Shown in pieces: positions 46,094 to 56,799 of a DNA stretch of 64,000 nt (positions are counted from its first letter, which is position 1; the number at the start of each line of letters is the position of its first letter). The notes beneath the pieces are model-generated. The model ran no database searches. It was not told the origin of the DNA and saw only the letters and a list, made by a program, of their open reading frames with translations. Position numbers and translations under genes: made by a program. Source of the stretch: Eustoma russellianum. Its lineage: Eukaryota; Streptophyta; Magnoliopsida; Gentianales; Gentianaceae. The stretch covers positions 47,037,276 to 47,101,275 of the forward strand of contig AP025040.1 in the NCBI GenBank assembly GCA_036186865.1, given 5' to 3'.

Positions 46094-46558
46094 GTGCACA
46101 CTCCATTATCTTATGTTCCTAATCAAAAAATGATTTCCAATTTTAGGGGTCAACAATGCACTCTAAGATCTATTCAATATCTTTTCGTTAATGTTGACTA
46201 CTTTACGAAGTGGATCGAAGTAGAGTCTTTGGCGACAATGATGAGAAATCATGCGAAAAAATTCCTTTGTAAGCACATCATCTACCCTTTTGGACTGCCA
46301 AGAATCTTGGTATCTCACAACGAAAAACAATTTGCTACGGATCAGTTAGAAGCTGGTGTGCCGAGCTACAGATACGACAACATTTCACTGAAGTGGTCTA
46401 TCCTCAAGCCAACGGTTTGGTAGAGCTTGTCAACCGTAATCTAAATGAAGGTTTAATGTAGCGACTTGAAAATGGTGGAGTAGGTTGGCTGGACGAGCTG
46501 TCCAGCATCCTATGGGTCTATCACACAACTCTTTCCATTTTGTCCAATGAAACCTTTT
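46094..46558 (+). pseudogene. Integrase remnant of the Tat-like element, left part
   Basis: Reads YLFVNVDYFTKWIEVE (first catalytic Asp), then LPRILVSHNEKQFATD, where the second Asp (normally LVSDNG) is replaced by His. After a stop it continues DELSSILWVYHTT ... LSNETF up to the insertion at 46559. The remainder lies at 52278-52720. Confidence 0.75.
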
Positions 46559-46966
46559 TGTAGGACCTCAGGCGCTACCATCTCTCCCAAAACCAATTGG
46601 CGACAGGAGATGCGCATACCCTAGCCTTATAGTGCATTCAGCACACAAGCGCCCACGACATTCGACTGTGACTTGGCCCACACGGCCTATGCCCACCGGC
46701 CTACGCCACGGGACAATTGCTGCACCTAACAATCTCCCCCTCAGCAATTGCTCCTGCTGGGAATCGAACCCGTGACCTCGCTCTGATACCACTTGTAGGA
46801 CCTCAGGCGCTACCATCTCTCCCAAAACCAATTGGCGACAGGAGATGCGCATACCCTAGCCTTATAGTGCATTCAGCACACAAGCGCCCACGACATTCGA
46901 CTGTGACTTGGCCCACACGGCCTATGCCCACCGGCCTACGCCACGGGACAATTGCTGCACCTAACA
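46559..46966 (-). mobile_element. Complete TRIM element (minus strand)
   Basis: Two 173-bp LTRs that look identical (46794-46966 and 46559-46731) with TGTTAGG...CCTACA ends on the minus strand. The 62-bp interior (46732-46793) has primer site TGGTATCAGAGC and purine tract GAGGGGGAGAT. It has no own target duplication: the right neighbour is the copia primer site, the left is Tat integrase. Confidence 0.85.
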
Positions 46967-46967
46967 A

Positions 46968-46980
46968 TTGGTATCAGAGC
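46968..46980 (+). other. Copia primer binding site (initiator tRNA-Met type)
   Basis: TTGGTATCAGAGC, one base after the TRIM, complementary to the 3' end of plant initiator tRNA-Met. The gag ATG follows 40 bases later. Confidence 0.75.
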
Positions 46981-47020
46981 GCAGGAACACTCACTTCAAA
47001 GAATCCAACGATTCAGTGAG

Positions 47021-48910
47021 ATGGCAACCACAACAGTGCAAGAAGGAATGTCAACCATAAAGCCTCCTCTTTTTGACGGTGAGTCTTTCATTCAATGGAA
47101 GGTAAGAATGAAACTCTTCTTTCTGGCAATAGATATTGATCTTTGGTCCATTATAGAAGATGGTCCTTTTGTTCCATCTAAGTTGTCCACTGTAGACGGA
47201 GTCACATTAGAAGTCATTAAAACTAGACAAGAATATACAAGTGATGATAAAAAGAAACTTAGCATGAATGCTAAAGCCATGCAACTATTATTAAATGGCC
47301 TAAGTAAAAGTGAGGCTAGTTACGTGTCAAATTGTTCTAGTGCTCAAGAGATGTGGCATATTCTTGAAATGAAACATGAAGGGACTAGCCAAGTAAAGGA
47401 GTCCAAAATTAACATGCTCATGTCCACACTTGAGTCTTTTAAATTATTGCCCAATGAGTCTATTGTAGATATGGATCTTCGTTTGACTAACATCTACAAC
47501 TCTCTTGAGTCTCTTGGTAAGGCTTTTACTACGCAGGAAAAGGTGCAGAAAGTTCTACGAAGCCTTCCTTCTGAATGGGACCCTAAAGTAACGGCCATAG
47601 AAGAAAGCAAAGAGACCAAATCAATTAAAATGGAAGAACTAATCGGATCACTTAAGGTATATGAAAACAAACTTGCTTTAAGACATTCTGAGGCTATTTC
47701 TAATAATGATAGGGCCATAGCATTTAAATCAAATGAATACGTCGTAGATGATAGTGATACAGATTCCGATGATGAGGACTTAATCACAATGGCTAAAAGA
47801 TTAAGAAAAATATTGAGAAAATCGATTAAACATAAGTCTACCTCATCTAAGGATCATAAAAATAAAAATAAGGAAATAAAGTGCTATGAATGCGGCAAAC
47901 TTGGACATCTATCATATGACTGCCCTAATAAAGAGAAACAAACAAACAAATACCCTGACAAGGATCAGAACAAGAATAGACTCGTCTCAGAACCTAAGCA
48001 AAGGAGAAGAGCATTCAAAGCATCCACTTGGAGTGACACATCCGACTCTGAGACTGATGATACGGAAGAACACAAGGCACAAGTATGATTTACATCTAAA
48101 GCATCAAATGAGGTATCTTCTGACTCTGATTCCGATTCTGAATGTTCACATGATGATTTATTTAGTCAATATTTAGAATTGCATAAATTTTCAAAGACTC
48201 TTGCAAAAGAAAAGAAACGATTAATTGAAGACAAGAAATTGTTAGAATCTTCTAACGAAAATCTTGTCGCTCAATTAAACGATTCTAAAGAAGAGTCATC
48301 ATGCATCATCAATGCATTAAAATCTGAAATTTCATCATTGACATCCAAGAACGTTGAATTGAAATCCGAGATTTCAAAATTAAAATCAAGGAATGCCGTT
48401 GTAGAGAAAAAGGTGAAACAGTTTGATACAGGATCCAACATGTTGCATCGCATTATATCATCACAAAAGCATGACAGTGATAAAACGGGGTTGGGATACG
48501 TTGATACAAATGAAGTATCAACCAAACCAACAAAGTTTGTTATGTCTAAGAAAGTAGACTCCCCAAAGCCTCAAGTGGCGTCTAAGATGACGCGAAAATT
48601 GCATATTCCCTCATCACGCCCCACCTCTTCATCATATCATGCGAAACACAATGTTGTACCATATAGATATGAAAAGAAAAGAGTGATGCATACACGGCAT
48701 TCAATCCATCCACGCGCTATGCATACAAACACAAGGACATATCCAAAGCGTTCTACATATAATGTGTATAAAGGAGTCCTTGGCCAAAGGCCAGATATAG
48801 TCGCACCAAAAGTTTATTATGTTGCGTTCTCATCACCTTTCTCACCTTTTGGAAGACATAGAAAGATCACCCAAATGTGGGTACCAAAAGGGACACTTTC
48901 AAAGGGTTAA
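47021..48910 (+). pseudogene. Copia Gag with one in-frame stop
   Basis: Starts MATTTVQEGMSTIKPPLFDG and contains the copia-type Gag (UBN2-like) domain over residues about 20-230 (FIQWKVRMKLFF, WHILEMKHEGTSQVKESKI, ESIVDMDLRLTNIYNSLESLG, KVLRSLPSEWDPKVTAI). A canonical zinc knuckle CYECGKLGHLSYDC lies near residue 288. TGA at 48086-48088 interrupts the frame after residue 355; the same frame then stays open for 273 more codons with a coiled coil (LKSEISSLTSKNVELKSEIS) and ends KITQMWVPKGTLSKG. In SIRE-like elements this WVPKG segment precedes protease, which is absent. One stop in 630 codons suggests recent loss. Confidence 0.8.
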
Positions 48911-49000
48911 ATAAATAACCCTTACGAAAGCACGTATATGAAATGCATGATTTTCTTTTCTTCATCTTTACAGGCATCTTTTGATTTGCTTTCCAAAATA

Positions 49001-49219
49001 AAGGGGGAGAGAAAGCATGATTTAAGGGGGAGATTTAAGGGGGAGAGAGAAATGATTTAAGGGGGAGAGAGAGACTAATTGATCTTAATTGCACAAATCA
49101 AGGGGGAGCCGGATTTAAAATTCGAAATTCAAATTTCAAATCTGTGCACGATTCAAGGGGGAGAGATAGTTTTAAATCATGTACACAAGTTATTTTGAAA
49201 ATCATCAAAAGGGGGAGAT
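49001..49219 (+). repeat. Cluster of seven polypurine-tract-like motifs
   Basis: AAGGGGGAGA or close variants occur at about 49001, 49024, 49038, 49060, 49101, 49155 and 49209. The last abuts the LTR start TGTAGAG and is presumably the working tract. Confidence 0.75.
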
Positions 49220-52200
49220 TGTAGAGAAAAAGGGGTTTGAGTGATTTTCAAATGCATGATTTAAATGTGCACAAAAACGAGCATAAGATAAAACGTGCAT
49301 GATATATAGACATGTGTGCATGATAACTTGACATTACTTGCCTTATTTAGCTTATATATTATGTTGCCGTACTAACGAGCCATGAAGCATTAAAGCTTAC
49401 ATCATATGGGGAACATTTGTTGAGTTTATACTATTTTCAGGTGCCACCATTAATGAACTAAATTAGTTCATTAAGTGAAGTACTTAGTTCAATAAACTAA
49501 GTAGTTCATTAAAGGAAGATGCGTTTGGAAAAGGCACAAAGGAAACAAGGCTATGGAAGGAAAGTCTTCTCCTCCTCCCCACATTCAATGTCACACGCTT
49601 TTATACATATATATACTATATTTTCATATTTTTATAAAAGGCACATACACATGTATTCCAACGTACTACCGACACGTTATATATCTTACGTACGTACGTT
49701 AACGTCACACCACTATACTTAACTCATATTTATGAGTATATTCAGGTCTTATATCATATGATATAAGATATGGTGATGACAAATTAAATACGACACGATA
49801 AAAGGTTCTAAACCGAAATTTGTCGTATCGGGCGATACCGAAACTTCGCCAACGTGTCACGTACTTGCCATAAATAAATGGCCAGCCCATATACATCAAA
49901 ATTTATTAAAAATTTCGTGCCATACACTGTATATTGAGACAAAAATACTTTCCATGTTGGCACACACAAATCATCCCACATTTAGGCCAAAATGTGAAGA
50001 TTCCAATTATATTTTTGTCACATGTTTATGGTACCACTTTAAATCAGCCAAGTGCTGAAAATTAAAGTATATATTATATATATTATATATAACATAGTAT
50101 ATATAGCATGTGCAAAAGTTGGAATTTAAATTAGAGAAAAATCGGGTAATCGATAAATATCGAAAATTCGGTTTTCTACGCACTTGACATGGAACGTTTT
50201 TCTTGAACATGATGTGGCACGTATCTAGACACTTTTTATATATAATATACATCTTAAAGTGTTCTAGAAAATTAAATTAAGGGCTGATTGGAATGTTACA
50301 TGTGTGTAATATTAAATGTGCACTATTTTACAAAGTTAGCAAAAATAAAATTTCAGCACATGCATGTACACACTTAAACGTCACCCCAGCTGAGATGGAG
50401 CACATGTGGAGCCTTGTTGGCATGTTGATTGGTCAAGGATCAATCACACAATGTTGATGAATCAAAGAGAGAAGCTACAAAAGGTAAGTTTTCAACATAT
50501 ACCTCTCTTATGTCACATGCTGAAAATTTCAGCATGTCACATACCTAGTGGACGATTTCTTCAACCTTAAGGAAGATATTTTGTTAATTTTGCATTAAGG
50601 AATAAATCAAATGAGTTATGGAAATGATTTGAATTGTATGTAAGGTTATTAAGTGTGATATTCTTCATATCACACATGCCGAAATTTTTCAGCATGTGTG
50701 AAGACATGGTGTGGCCGAATGTATGGTCTTAAAAGTGTCTATATCCATTTATCATGTGATAAGAACAATTACCATAAGTTGGTGATTCATTTTTTTAAAG
50801 AAAAATCAAATCAAATTTGGCATTATTTTGAATAAAATTGGATGATGCACATGCTGAAAATTCAGCATGGCAATGTCACTTAATGGGCGAATTCTAGGAG
50901 AATTTTGTGAGATTTTTTGTCTTGCAATTTATGTGACAATCTTATGCATTATGGAAATAATTTTATGATTGATATTGGCACATGTTTAAAGTGTTAATCT
51001 CAGATTTTTTCCATGTCATCTTGATGACAACATTGAGCCAATAAGGAGGTGCCAAGTAAGCGAATACTAAATGATGATCCAATAGGAAGATGCCAAGTAA
51101 GCAAGGCATTGTCACAATGATGTCTTACACTCTCTCAAGGACTTAAAAGATAATTTTCAAGAAGGAGACATGCCATAGGGGGGACGGCCTGCACACATTA
51201 AAAAGAAAGAGAAGAGAGCAAACAAAACAAGGCCAAGCATTGCAAAATCAAAGTGATCAAAAGCCTAGTTCTTCTTCTTCTACATTCTCTCTTTCTTTCT
51301 TTCTTCTTGTAAGCCTATTGTACTTTACTTCTTTCATTCTTGAATAGGCTTCATAGAAACCACCATTCATTCATCTTTGTACAAGATTGATCAAGGTGTG
51401 ATCAATCTTCATTCTTACGAGGTGGTGGTGTTCGTGTGAATTGTACTCACAATACAAGGTTTGTAAAGGGTTGGAGTTAAGGTGTAACTCTATCAACCCT
51501 GTGGTAAGGTGTTTTTGAGTTGTGTGATTAGTGTGAACCAAGGAAGGTGTTCCTTGAAGACTGGAGTAGGTTGTTGATAACCGAACCAGTATAAAATTCT
51601 TGGTGTCATTTACTTTCAGCACTGATTTTCTGTTTCAACACTGTTTACTGTTTTTTTTCACGTTCGGAAAAATAGCAAACGATTTCCAAAAATTATAAAA
51701 AATTTCCAGAAACATACATAAACGTTCTAGGGTTAATTTGGCACAAGTTTCAACCCTTTTGGACAAGTATAGGTCAGTCAAACATCAAAAGTTCTGAGAC
51801 TAGTGCAGTCTGATTTTCAGACTTGCAAAGGTTGAGATTTTGATGGTATTTGACCTACTTCCCAAAAGAATTTTCAAAAACTGTTTCTACCCATTTAAAT
51901 ATAGTGTGTGAGGAGTTATTGGTCAAATTGTCAGATCATTTGGACATTCACACAAATAGAAATTAATTTTTCAAAACCATCTACCGTTTCTGGCAGATTT
52001 GCACAATCTGAGTGCCAATGGTTTTTGAAGGGGTTAAAGGTTGAATTTTGATTTGAAATTTTTAGGGGACCCTCATAACATCTGAGGCTAAGTTCTCTCA
52101 AAATTTCATAATTTTTGGAGACCTCTAACCTAGGTTTAAAAACGTTTTAAAACTGGTCCTGAAAACAGAATCTGTTTTCAGAACTTGAATTGTTCAAGTT

Positions 52201-52277
52201 TAAAGAAATTTTAAAAAGCACACTTTCCGCACCATCTATTCAACCCCCCCTTCTAGTGGTGCCTTGCAGATCCTACA
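49220..52277 (+). repeat. Copia 3' LTR, 3058 bp
   Basis: Starts TGTAGAGAAAAAGGGG after the purine tract and ends TTCAACCCCCCCTTCTAGTG ... GATCCTACA, followed by the CTTTT duplication. The run of C then TTCTAGTG is typical of SIRE-like LTR ends. It is non-coding, with TTAGTTCATTAA-type palindromic words at about 49454-49512. A related but reversed copy is at 54445-56634. Confidence 0.75.
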
Positions 52278-52720
52278 CTTTTGCATTGGTGTACAGCTCC
52301 AAAGCCATCATTCCATCTGAGATTGGCTCCATGTTAGCCAGAGTGGAGAATTTTTCTAATCAAAATAATAATCACAATTTACTTTTAAATCTTCACAACC
52401 TAAAAGAAAAAAGAGAGAAAGCTCATATTCGAATGGCGTAGTCGAAAAGCTCAATCTCTCAATACTATAATTTAAGAGTGCATCATAAATTCTTCAAAGT
52501 TGGAGATCTCGTCCTTTGAAAGAATGCTGTTAGTAATGTCGGCCTCTCAGGCAGTCTCGACTCAAACTGAGAAAGGTTGTACCACGCCATTAGTGCTTTT
52601 TTCCTTTAAAGCCTATAAGTTAGAAACTCTAGCTGATATGACTTTGCAACAAAGTTGACCTAAAACCATTTCATGTAGAATATTTGCAAATTTTCTTCCA
52701 AGAAAATCAAGCACACTTTG
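52278..52720 (+). pseudogene. Integrase C-terminal remnant of the Tat-like element
   Basis: Resumes after the insertion as FALVYSSKAIIPSEIGSMLA, RVENFSNQNNNH, LHNLKEKREKAHIRMA, then YYNLRVHHKFFKVGDLVL and LYHAISAFFPLKPI, matching the C-terminal order of Tat integrases. Several stops. Confidence 0.75.
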
Positions 52721-53779
52721 TACATTCATTGTTGTTCATAATATTTCAAATTAGAAATAGCTTAGACAGTATAACCTCAACTAGATGGCCTCGACATGTT
52801 TGAGTTGCTATAGCGTCTTAAAAGTGAGCTCATGACATGTTTCCCAATCAGCCTCAGCAGGTCTGATCAGCCACACCAACAAGGAGATTGAGCCGTAACA
52901 GCTTTTACGCAAGCCCTAATGGTAGGCACGGAGACTATGATGCAATAGATTTTACACACCACAACATTCAGCAGGTCTGGAGGACCCTAACAAGGGGATT
53001 AAGCCGTCACATGTTTGCCGCACATGACCTCGACAAGTTCGGATAGCCATTATCGCCCTAACAAATGAACTCAACATAACAAGACTTCATAACTCAGATA
53101 GGAGTTATCAGCGGGACACTTTTGACATAAAACCTTAAAACTTAGCCGGGTTTATTGTAAGACTAAGTTTCAGGGGGATGGACCAAGAGGCCAATTATTT
53201 ATTGGAATCGGAGAACACAGTTCTGATATTGATATAGAACATGTTTTCTAGACTTGAAACATAGTTTAATCATTCATTAGACTATGTTTAGGGGATTGTA
53301 CAGGATTATAGCTGATACTTCAGTGCATCGAGACAGGCACATGCAAAAACTAGGAGTTTTTACATTTTTATTTAGTTTAACTTGGGAGGTTTGAGGTGAT
53401 CACGCGGCATTCAGGATTTATTAGGGACGCAGATTCCAGAAAGCCGAGGTCAAAACACTTACAAGAGTCTATGATTGGGTTTCGCAGATTACAATGAATA
53501 TTTGGGTTTGGGTCAACTCAAATTGTCTGGTGTGATTACACTTGTCCAAGTCAGAAGATTTTACAGTTTTAGACCAGAAATTATTTATTATGATTATTTA
53601 TGTTCGGCTCAACTTAAATTTTCTAGTGTGATTACACTTGTCAAAGTTAAAAAGTAATCACAAAGTCAAAAGCTTTTATAGTTTTAGGCCAAAAAGACAA
53701 TACGACAAAGCGAAGGGTAGAATTCAGAAGATGTAAAAATTTTTCATTCTACTGAAAAGTTGTTCATTACAAGTTGAAA
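52721..53779 (+). other. 3' untranslated part of the Tat-like element
   Basis: Non-coding, with loose repeats around CAGCAGGTCTG / AAGGAGATTGAGCCGT / AGCCGTCACA at 52850-53060. These share the CTCAGCAGGTCTG word with the 63-bp array at 28830-29610. A second imperfect repeat (CTCAA-TT-TCT-GTGTGATTACACTTGTC) is at 53516-53545 and 53609-53645. Confidence 0.45.
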
Positions 53780-54360
53780 GTACTAGCGCATGCCTAAAGA
53801 ACTACAAGCTAAGGCTACTTGTCTATTTCCTGTAAGGTTAGCACTATTGCGAAACAGTTGGAGTTGCTGTTCTAGTGTGGTGGAGTTGCCCAAATCAGCA
53901 ATCCTGGGATCCTCTGTTAAAAGATGGGTCCACCTCAGTGACAACCTGGACAACCTTAGTTTGCCCATCTCTATCACCCTGCAGGATGTCCAAATTATCC
54001 TGTAAGCAGTCAGCCAACGGTTGATCGTGGGATCTAGCAATTCACTTCAGTTGTCGATTAGCTTGGGCCAGCCAGTGTACAAGATCAACTTTCTTTTTGT
54101 CCAGGGCATGTGCTTTCGATTGGTTTTAAGTGGCGACTAGCTCTAGGTCCGAATACTTGTCCCTCAACTCGTCGATGCTAGAGTTGGAGGTTGCTAATCT
54201 GGTATTAGCATCCTCCTTCCCCTTCTACAAGTCTACATTCTCGGCCCTGACTGCATCTAACTCTTTTGACAACTATCCAATAAGTATGGCCAGCCTGTCA
54301 TTTTGCTGCTACTCAGTTCGGAGATAGTCCTGATGCTTTTGGCATAGGCCACTATTTCCA
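53780..54360 (-). pseudogene. Antisense coiled-coil ORF of the Tat-like element
   Basis: The minus strand reads, with stops, LSKELDAVRAENVDL ... KEDANTRLATSNSSIDELRD, KYSDLELVAT, KAHALDKKKVDLVHWLAQAN and QDNLDILQGDRDGQ. Heptad-like Leu spacing suggests a coiled coil. Position after integrase and antisense direction fit the extra ORF known from Tat-group elements. Compare 30054-30330. Confidence 0.5.
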
Positions 54361-54444
54361 GTTGATGCCCCCAGAACTGAAAAGCACAACTAGAAATAAG
54401 TTAGACCCAGAAAATGATTAAATATGAGGGTACAACCAGCGTAA

Positions 54445-56634
54445 GAAACTTTTAGCAGAACTATTAACGTTTGACTGACTTATACTTATCCAAATGAGGT
54501 GAAACTTGTGCTAAATAAAAACTGGGACGTGTGACTATGTTTCTACAAAATTTGGTGATTTTTGAAAATTGTTTGCTATTTTTACCGTTGCAATAAAAAC
54601 AATGCATAAAACTGGAAACTGAAAGTAAAATACTAAAAAATAAGAACACCAAGAATTTTATACTGGTTCGGTTAAAACAACCTACTCCAGTCTTCAAGGA
54701 TAACTTCCTCGGTTTTCACTAAACGCAAAAACATCTTACCACAAGGGTGACTGGATTAAACACCAACTTCACCCTTTACAATCAAACAATCAAGCAAACC
54801 AAGCACGAACACCACCACCGATCGAATGAAGGTTTGATCACACTTTGATCAATCTTTTACAAGAAATGAACGAGTGTAGGTGGTATAATCAAAGCCTATA
54901 TAATATGTGAAATATATGAATGATAGGCTTGAGGCTAAGAATAGAAAGAAAGGAAGAAGAAGAGAGTAGTCTTGCTTTTTGTACTTGTAAGAATATCAAT
55001 TGTTGCTTAGCCTTGTCTTGCACTATCTTCTTCTTTTTATAGTCTCATGGATGCCCCGTAGGATTCCTCTTCCTCCTTGAGAATTGTCTTGAATGCCCTT
55101 GGAAGATTGCCTTGTGTAAAAGATGTCACAACCTTGCTTACTTGATGCAACGTGATTGGAAGGATTACTTGTCATTGCCTAGTTGTCACTTGTTGATTGA
55201 CCATCATTAATCCACTTTGGCGCCCTTTAAATTTCTTCAAAAAAAATCTGAAACATGTGCTCAAAACCAAGGTAAATAACTACCATATAATCACACCTTA
55301 AAATTTGGAAGACAATTGAAGATAAAATTGAGTAAAAATTTGTCCACAACAAACAACATGTGCTGAAATTTCAGCATGTGTTGTATTTTGAATTGTTTCC
55401 TTGTGTGTTGCCCTCTTCAATGTCACCAATTATGTGTGACTTATTCTCCACCAATTAAAGTGACAAATAAGCTCCACCTAGGCTTCAAAAATGCTAAGTA
55501 TGGCGTGTAATAGGAGGTTGCATGTGGTGAAATTTTCTTTTGGTAAGCTTTGTCAAATAATGCCCAATATTCACACATATATGGTAAATTACAATCAGCC
55601 TTATTTTGAATTTTCTAAAACACTTTAACATGTCTTGAATGTGTAAAAAGTGTCTAGATACATGTTACATCTATGCTAAAAACGTTCCATGTGTGTACGT
55701 TCGTAGAAAACCGAATTTTTGACTTTCGTTGATTACGCGATTTTTCTCCGATTAATTTCAAACTTCTTGCACATGTAATATATATTATCTCACACATAAT
55801 ATACATAAAGTGAGGTATATATTCAGCTCATATGGTTGATGTTCAAAAACGCCATGTGCTTTAAACAATTGAGTTTGAATTTTCCACAAATTAAGGCTCA
55901 ATTGTGAGTAATTTATGTGTGTAAGCATGGTATGATCTTGTGGCTGAGTGTGACATATTGGCCAATAAATTTTGAGATATTTTTGATGTATATAGGCTGT
56001 CCATCTTTATATGGCAAGTACGTGACACGTCGATGAAGTTTCGGTAGTCACCCGATACGACAATTTTCGGTTTATGACCTTGTAACTTATCGTTATAATT
56101 TTGACGTCACCATGAATTATAACATGTGATATAAGACCTGAATATACTCATAAATATGAGGTGTATATAGTGGTGTAAAGTCGACGTACGTTTATAATAT
56201 ATATGACGTTTCGATGGTATGTCAGAATATAAGTATATAGTGCCTTTTAAGAAAATATGGACATATATTTTATATGTATAATTGGAGTGAAAAATGAGTA
56301 GGAGTGGAGACTTTCCATTTCAAATTTGTTGCCATAAAGCTCTCTCCAAATATGTCTTCATTTAATGAACTAGTTAGTTCATTAACTTAATCATTTCACT
56401 TAATGAACTAGTTTAGTTTATTAATTATGACAACTAAAAATAGTATAAAGACAATGTTTGCCATATGATGTAAGCTTTAATGCTTCATGGCTTGTTAGTA
56501 TCACAACATTATATATAAGCATGTAAATCATTTTTATCATATAAATATGTCAATCAAAATTTATTCATGCATTTCGTAAGAACGTAATATTTAAATCATG
56601 CATTTGTAAATTACTCAAACCTTTTTTCTCAACA
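54445..56634 (-). mobile_element. Reversed, truncated copia LTR related to 49220-52277
   Basis: On the minus strand it begins TGTTGAGAAAAAAGGTTTGAG at 56634 and tracks the 49220 LTR: the TAAGCTTTAATGCTTCATGG segment, GACGTACG region, the AATTTCAGCATGTG words and ATACTGGTTCGGTT all recur in order. It stops matching near 54445 (about 2.19 kb of a 3.06-kb LTR). No purine tract lies beyond 56634, so it is a solo or 5' LTR fragment. Confidence 0.75.
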
Positions 56635-56795
56635 TATCATTAATGTTTTATATTCATGACATGTAACGTTATTCTGCCCGTGATAAATGCATTTTAGTTT
56701 TTTTCATCATCTGAAACGTTTAAGGATAATTTTAGAACTAACTATACATAACGTGCAGTCACACAACTAAGTTTTGTCTCCATTTTTTAACAATC
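56635..56795. other. Short AT-rich spacer
   Basis: Nothing recognised between the reversed LTR and the ATCGATCG-rich repeat. Confidence 0.4.
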
Positions 56796-56799
56796 GTAA

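Larger units (their letters stand above)
42600..46558 (+). mobile_element. Decayed Tat-like gypsy retrotransposon, left part
   Basis: Reads in order gag, pol and integrase on the plus strand with many stops and frameshifts. TCTAGCGCTAGAGAAAGG (about 42631-42650) parallels the primer-site region at 27625. Gag: QALADQIKGKALEAPY (42875-43099) and SICSFRELV...RFKAQL with KSFVKNSSHF (43400-43505). Reverse transcriptase: N-terminal pieces near 43900-44250, and the YVDD-equivalent as CIDDMLIK near 44587. RNase H and integrase are listed separately. The element is split at 46558 by a copia/TRIM insertion and resumes at 52278. It is clearly inactive. Confidence 0.75.
46559..52277 (+). mobile_element. 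Chimeric copia element: reversed TRIM at the 5' end, gag, and a 3.06-kb 3' LTR
   Basis: The whole segment begins TGTAGGACC, ends GATCCTACA and is bracketed by a 5-bp duplication, CTTTT at 46554-46558 and 52278-52282, inside Tat integrase. From the left come a complete TRIM in reverse orientation (46559-46966), directly followed by a copia primer site (TTGGTATCAGAGC at 46968), a copia gag (47021 on), purine tracts and one long LTR (49220-52277). No matching 5' LTR exists; the TRIM occupies that position. There is no protease, integrase or reverse transcriptase. Confidence 0.7.

Noticed and set aside
42600..46558. Active gypsy element
   Set aside because: Many stops in gag, reverse transcriptase and integrase, CIDD for YVDD, and His for the second integrase Asp show it is dead.
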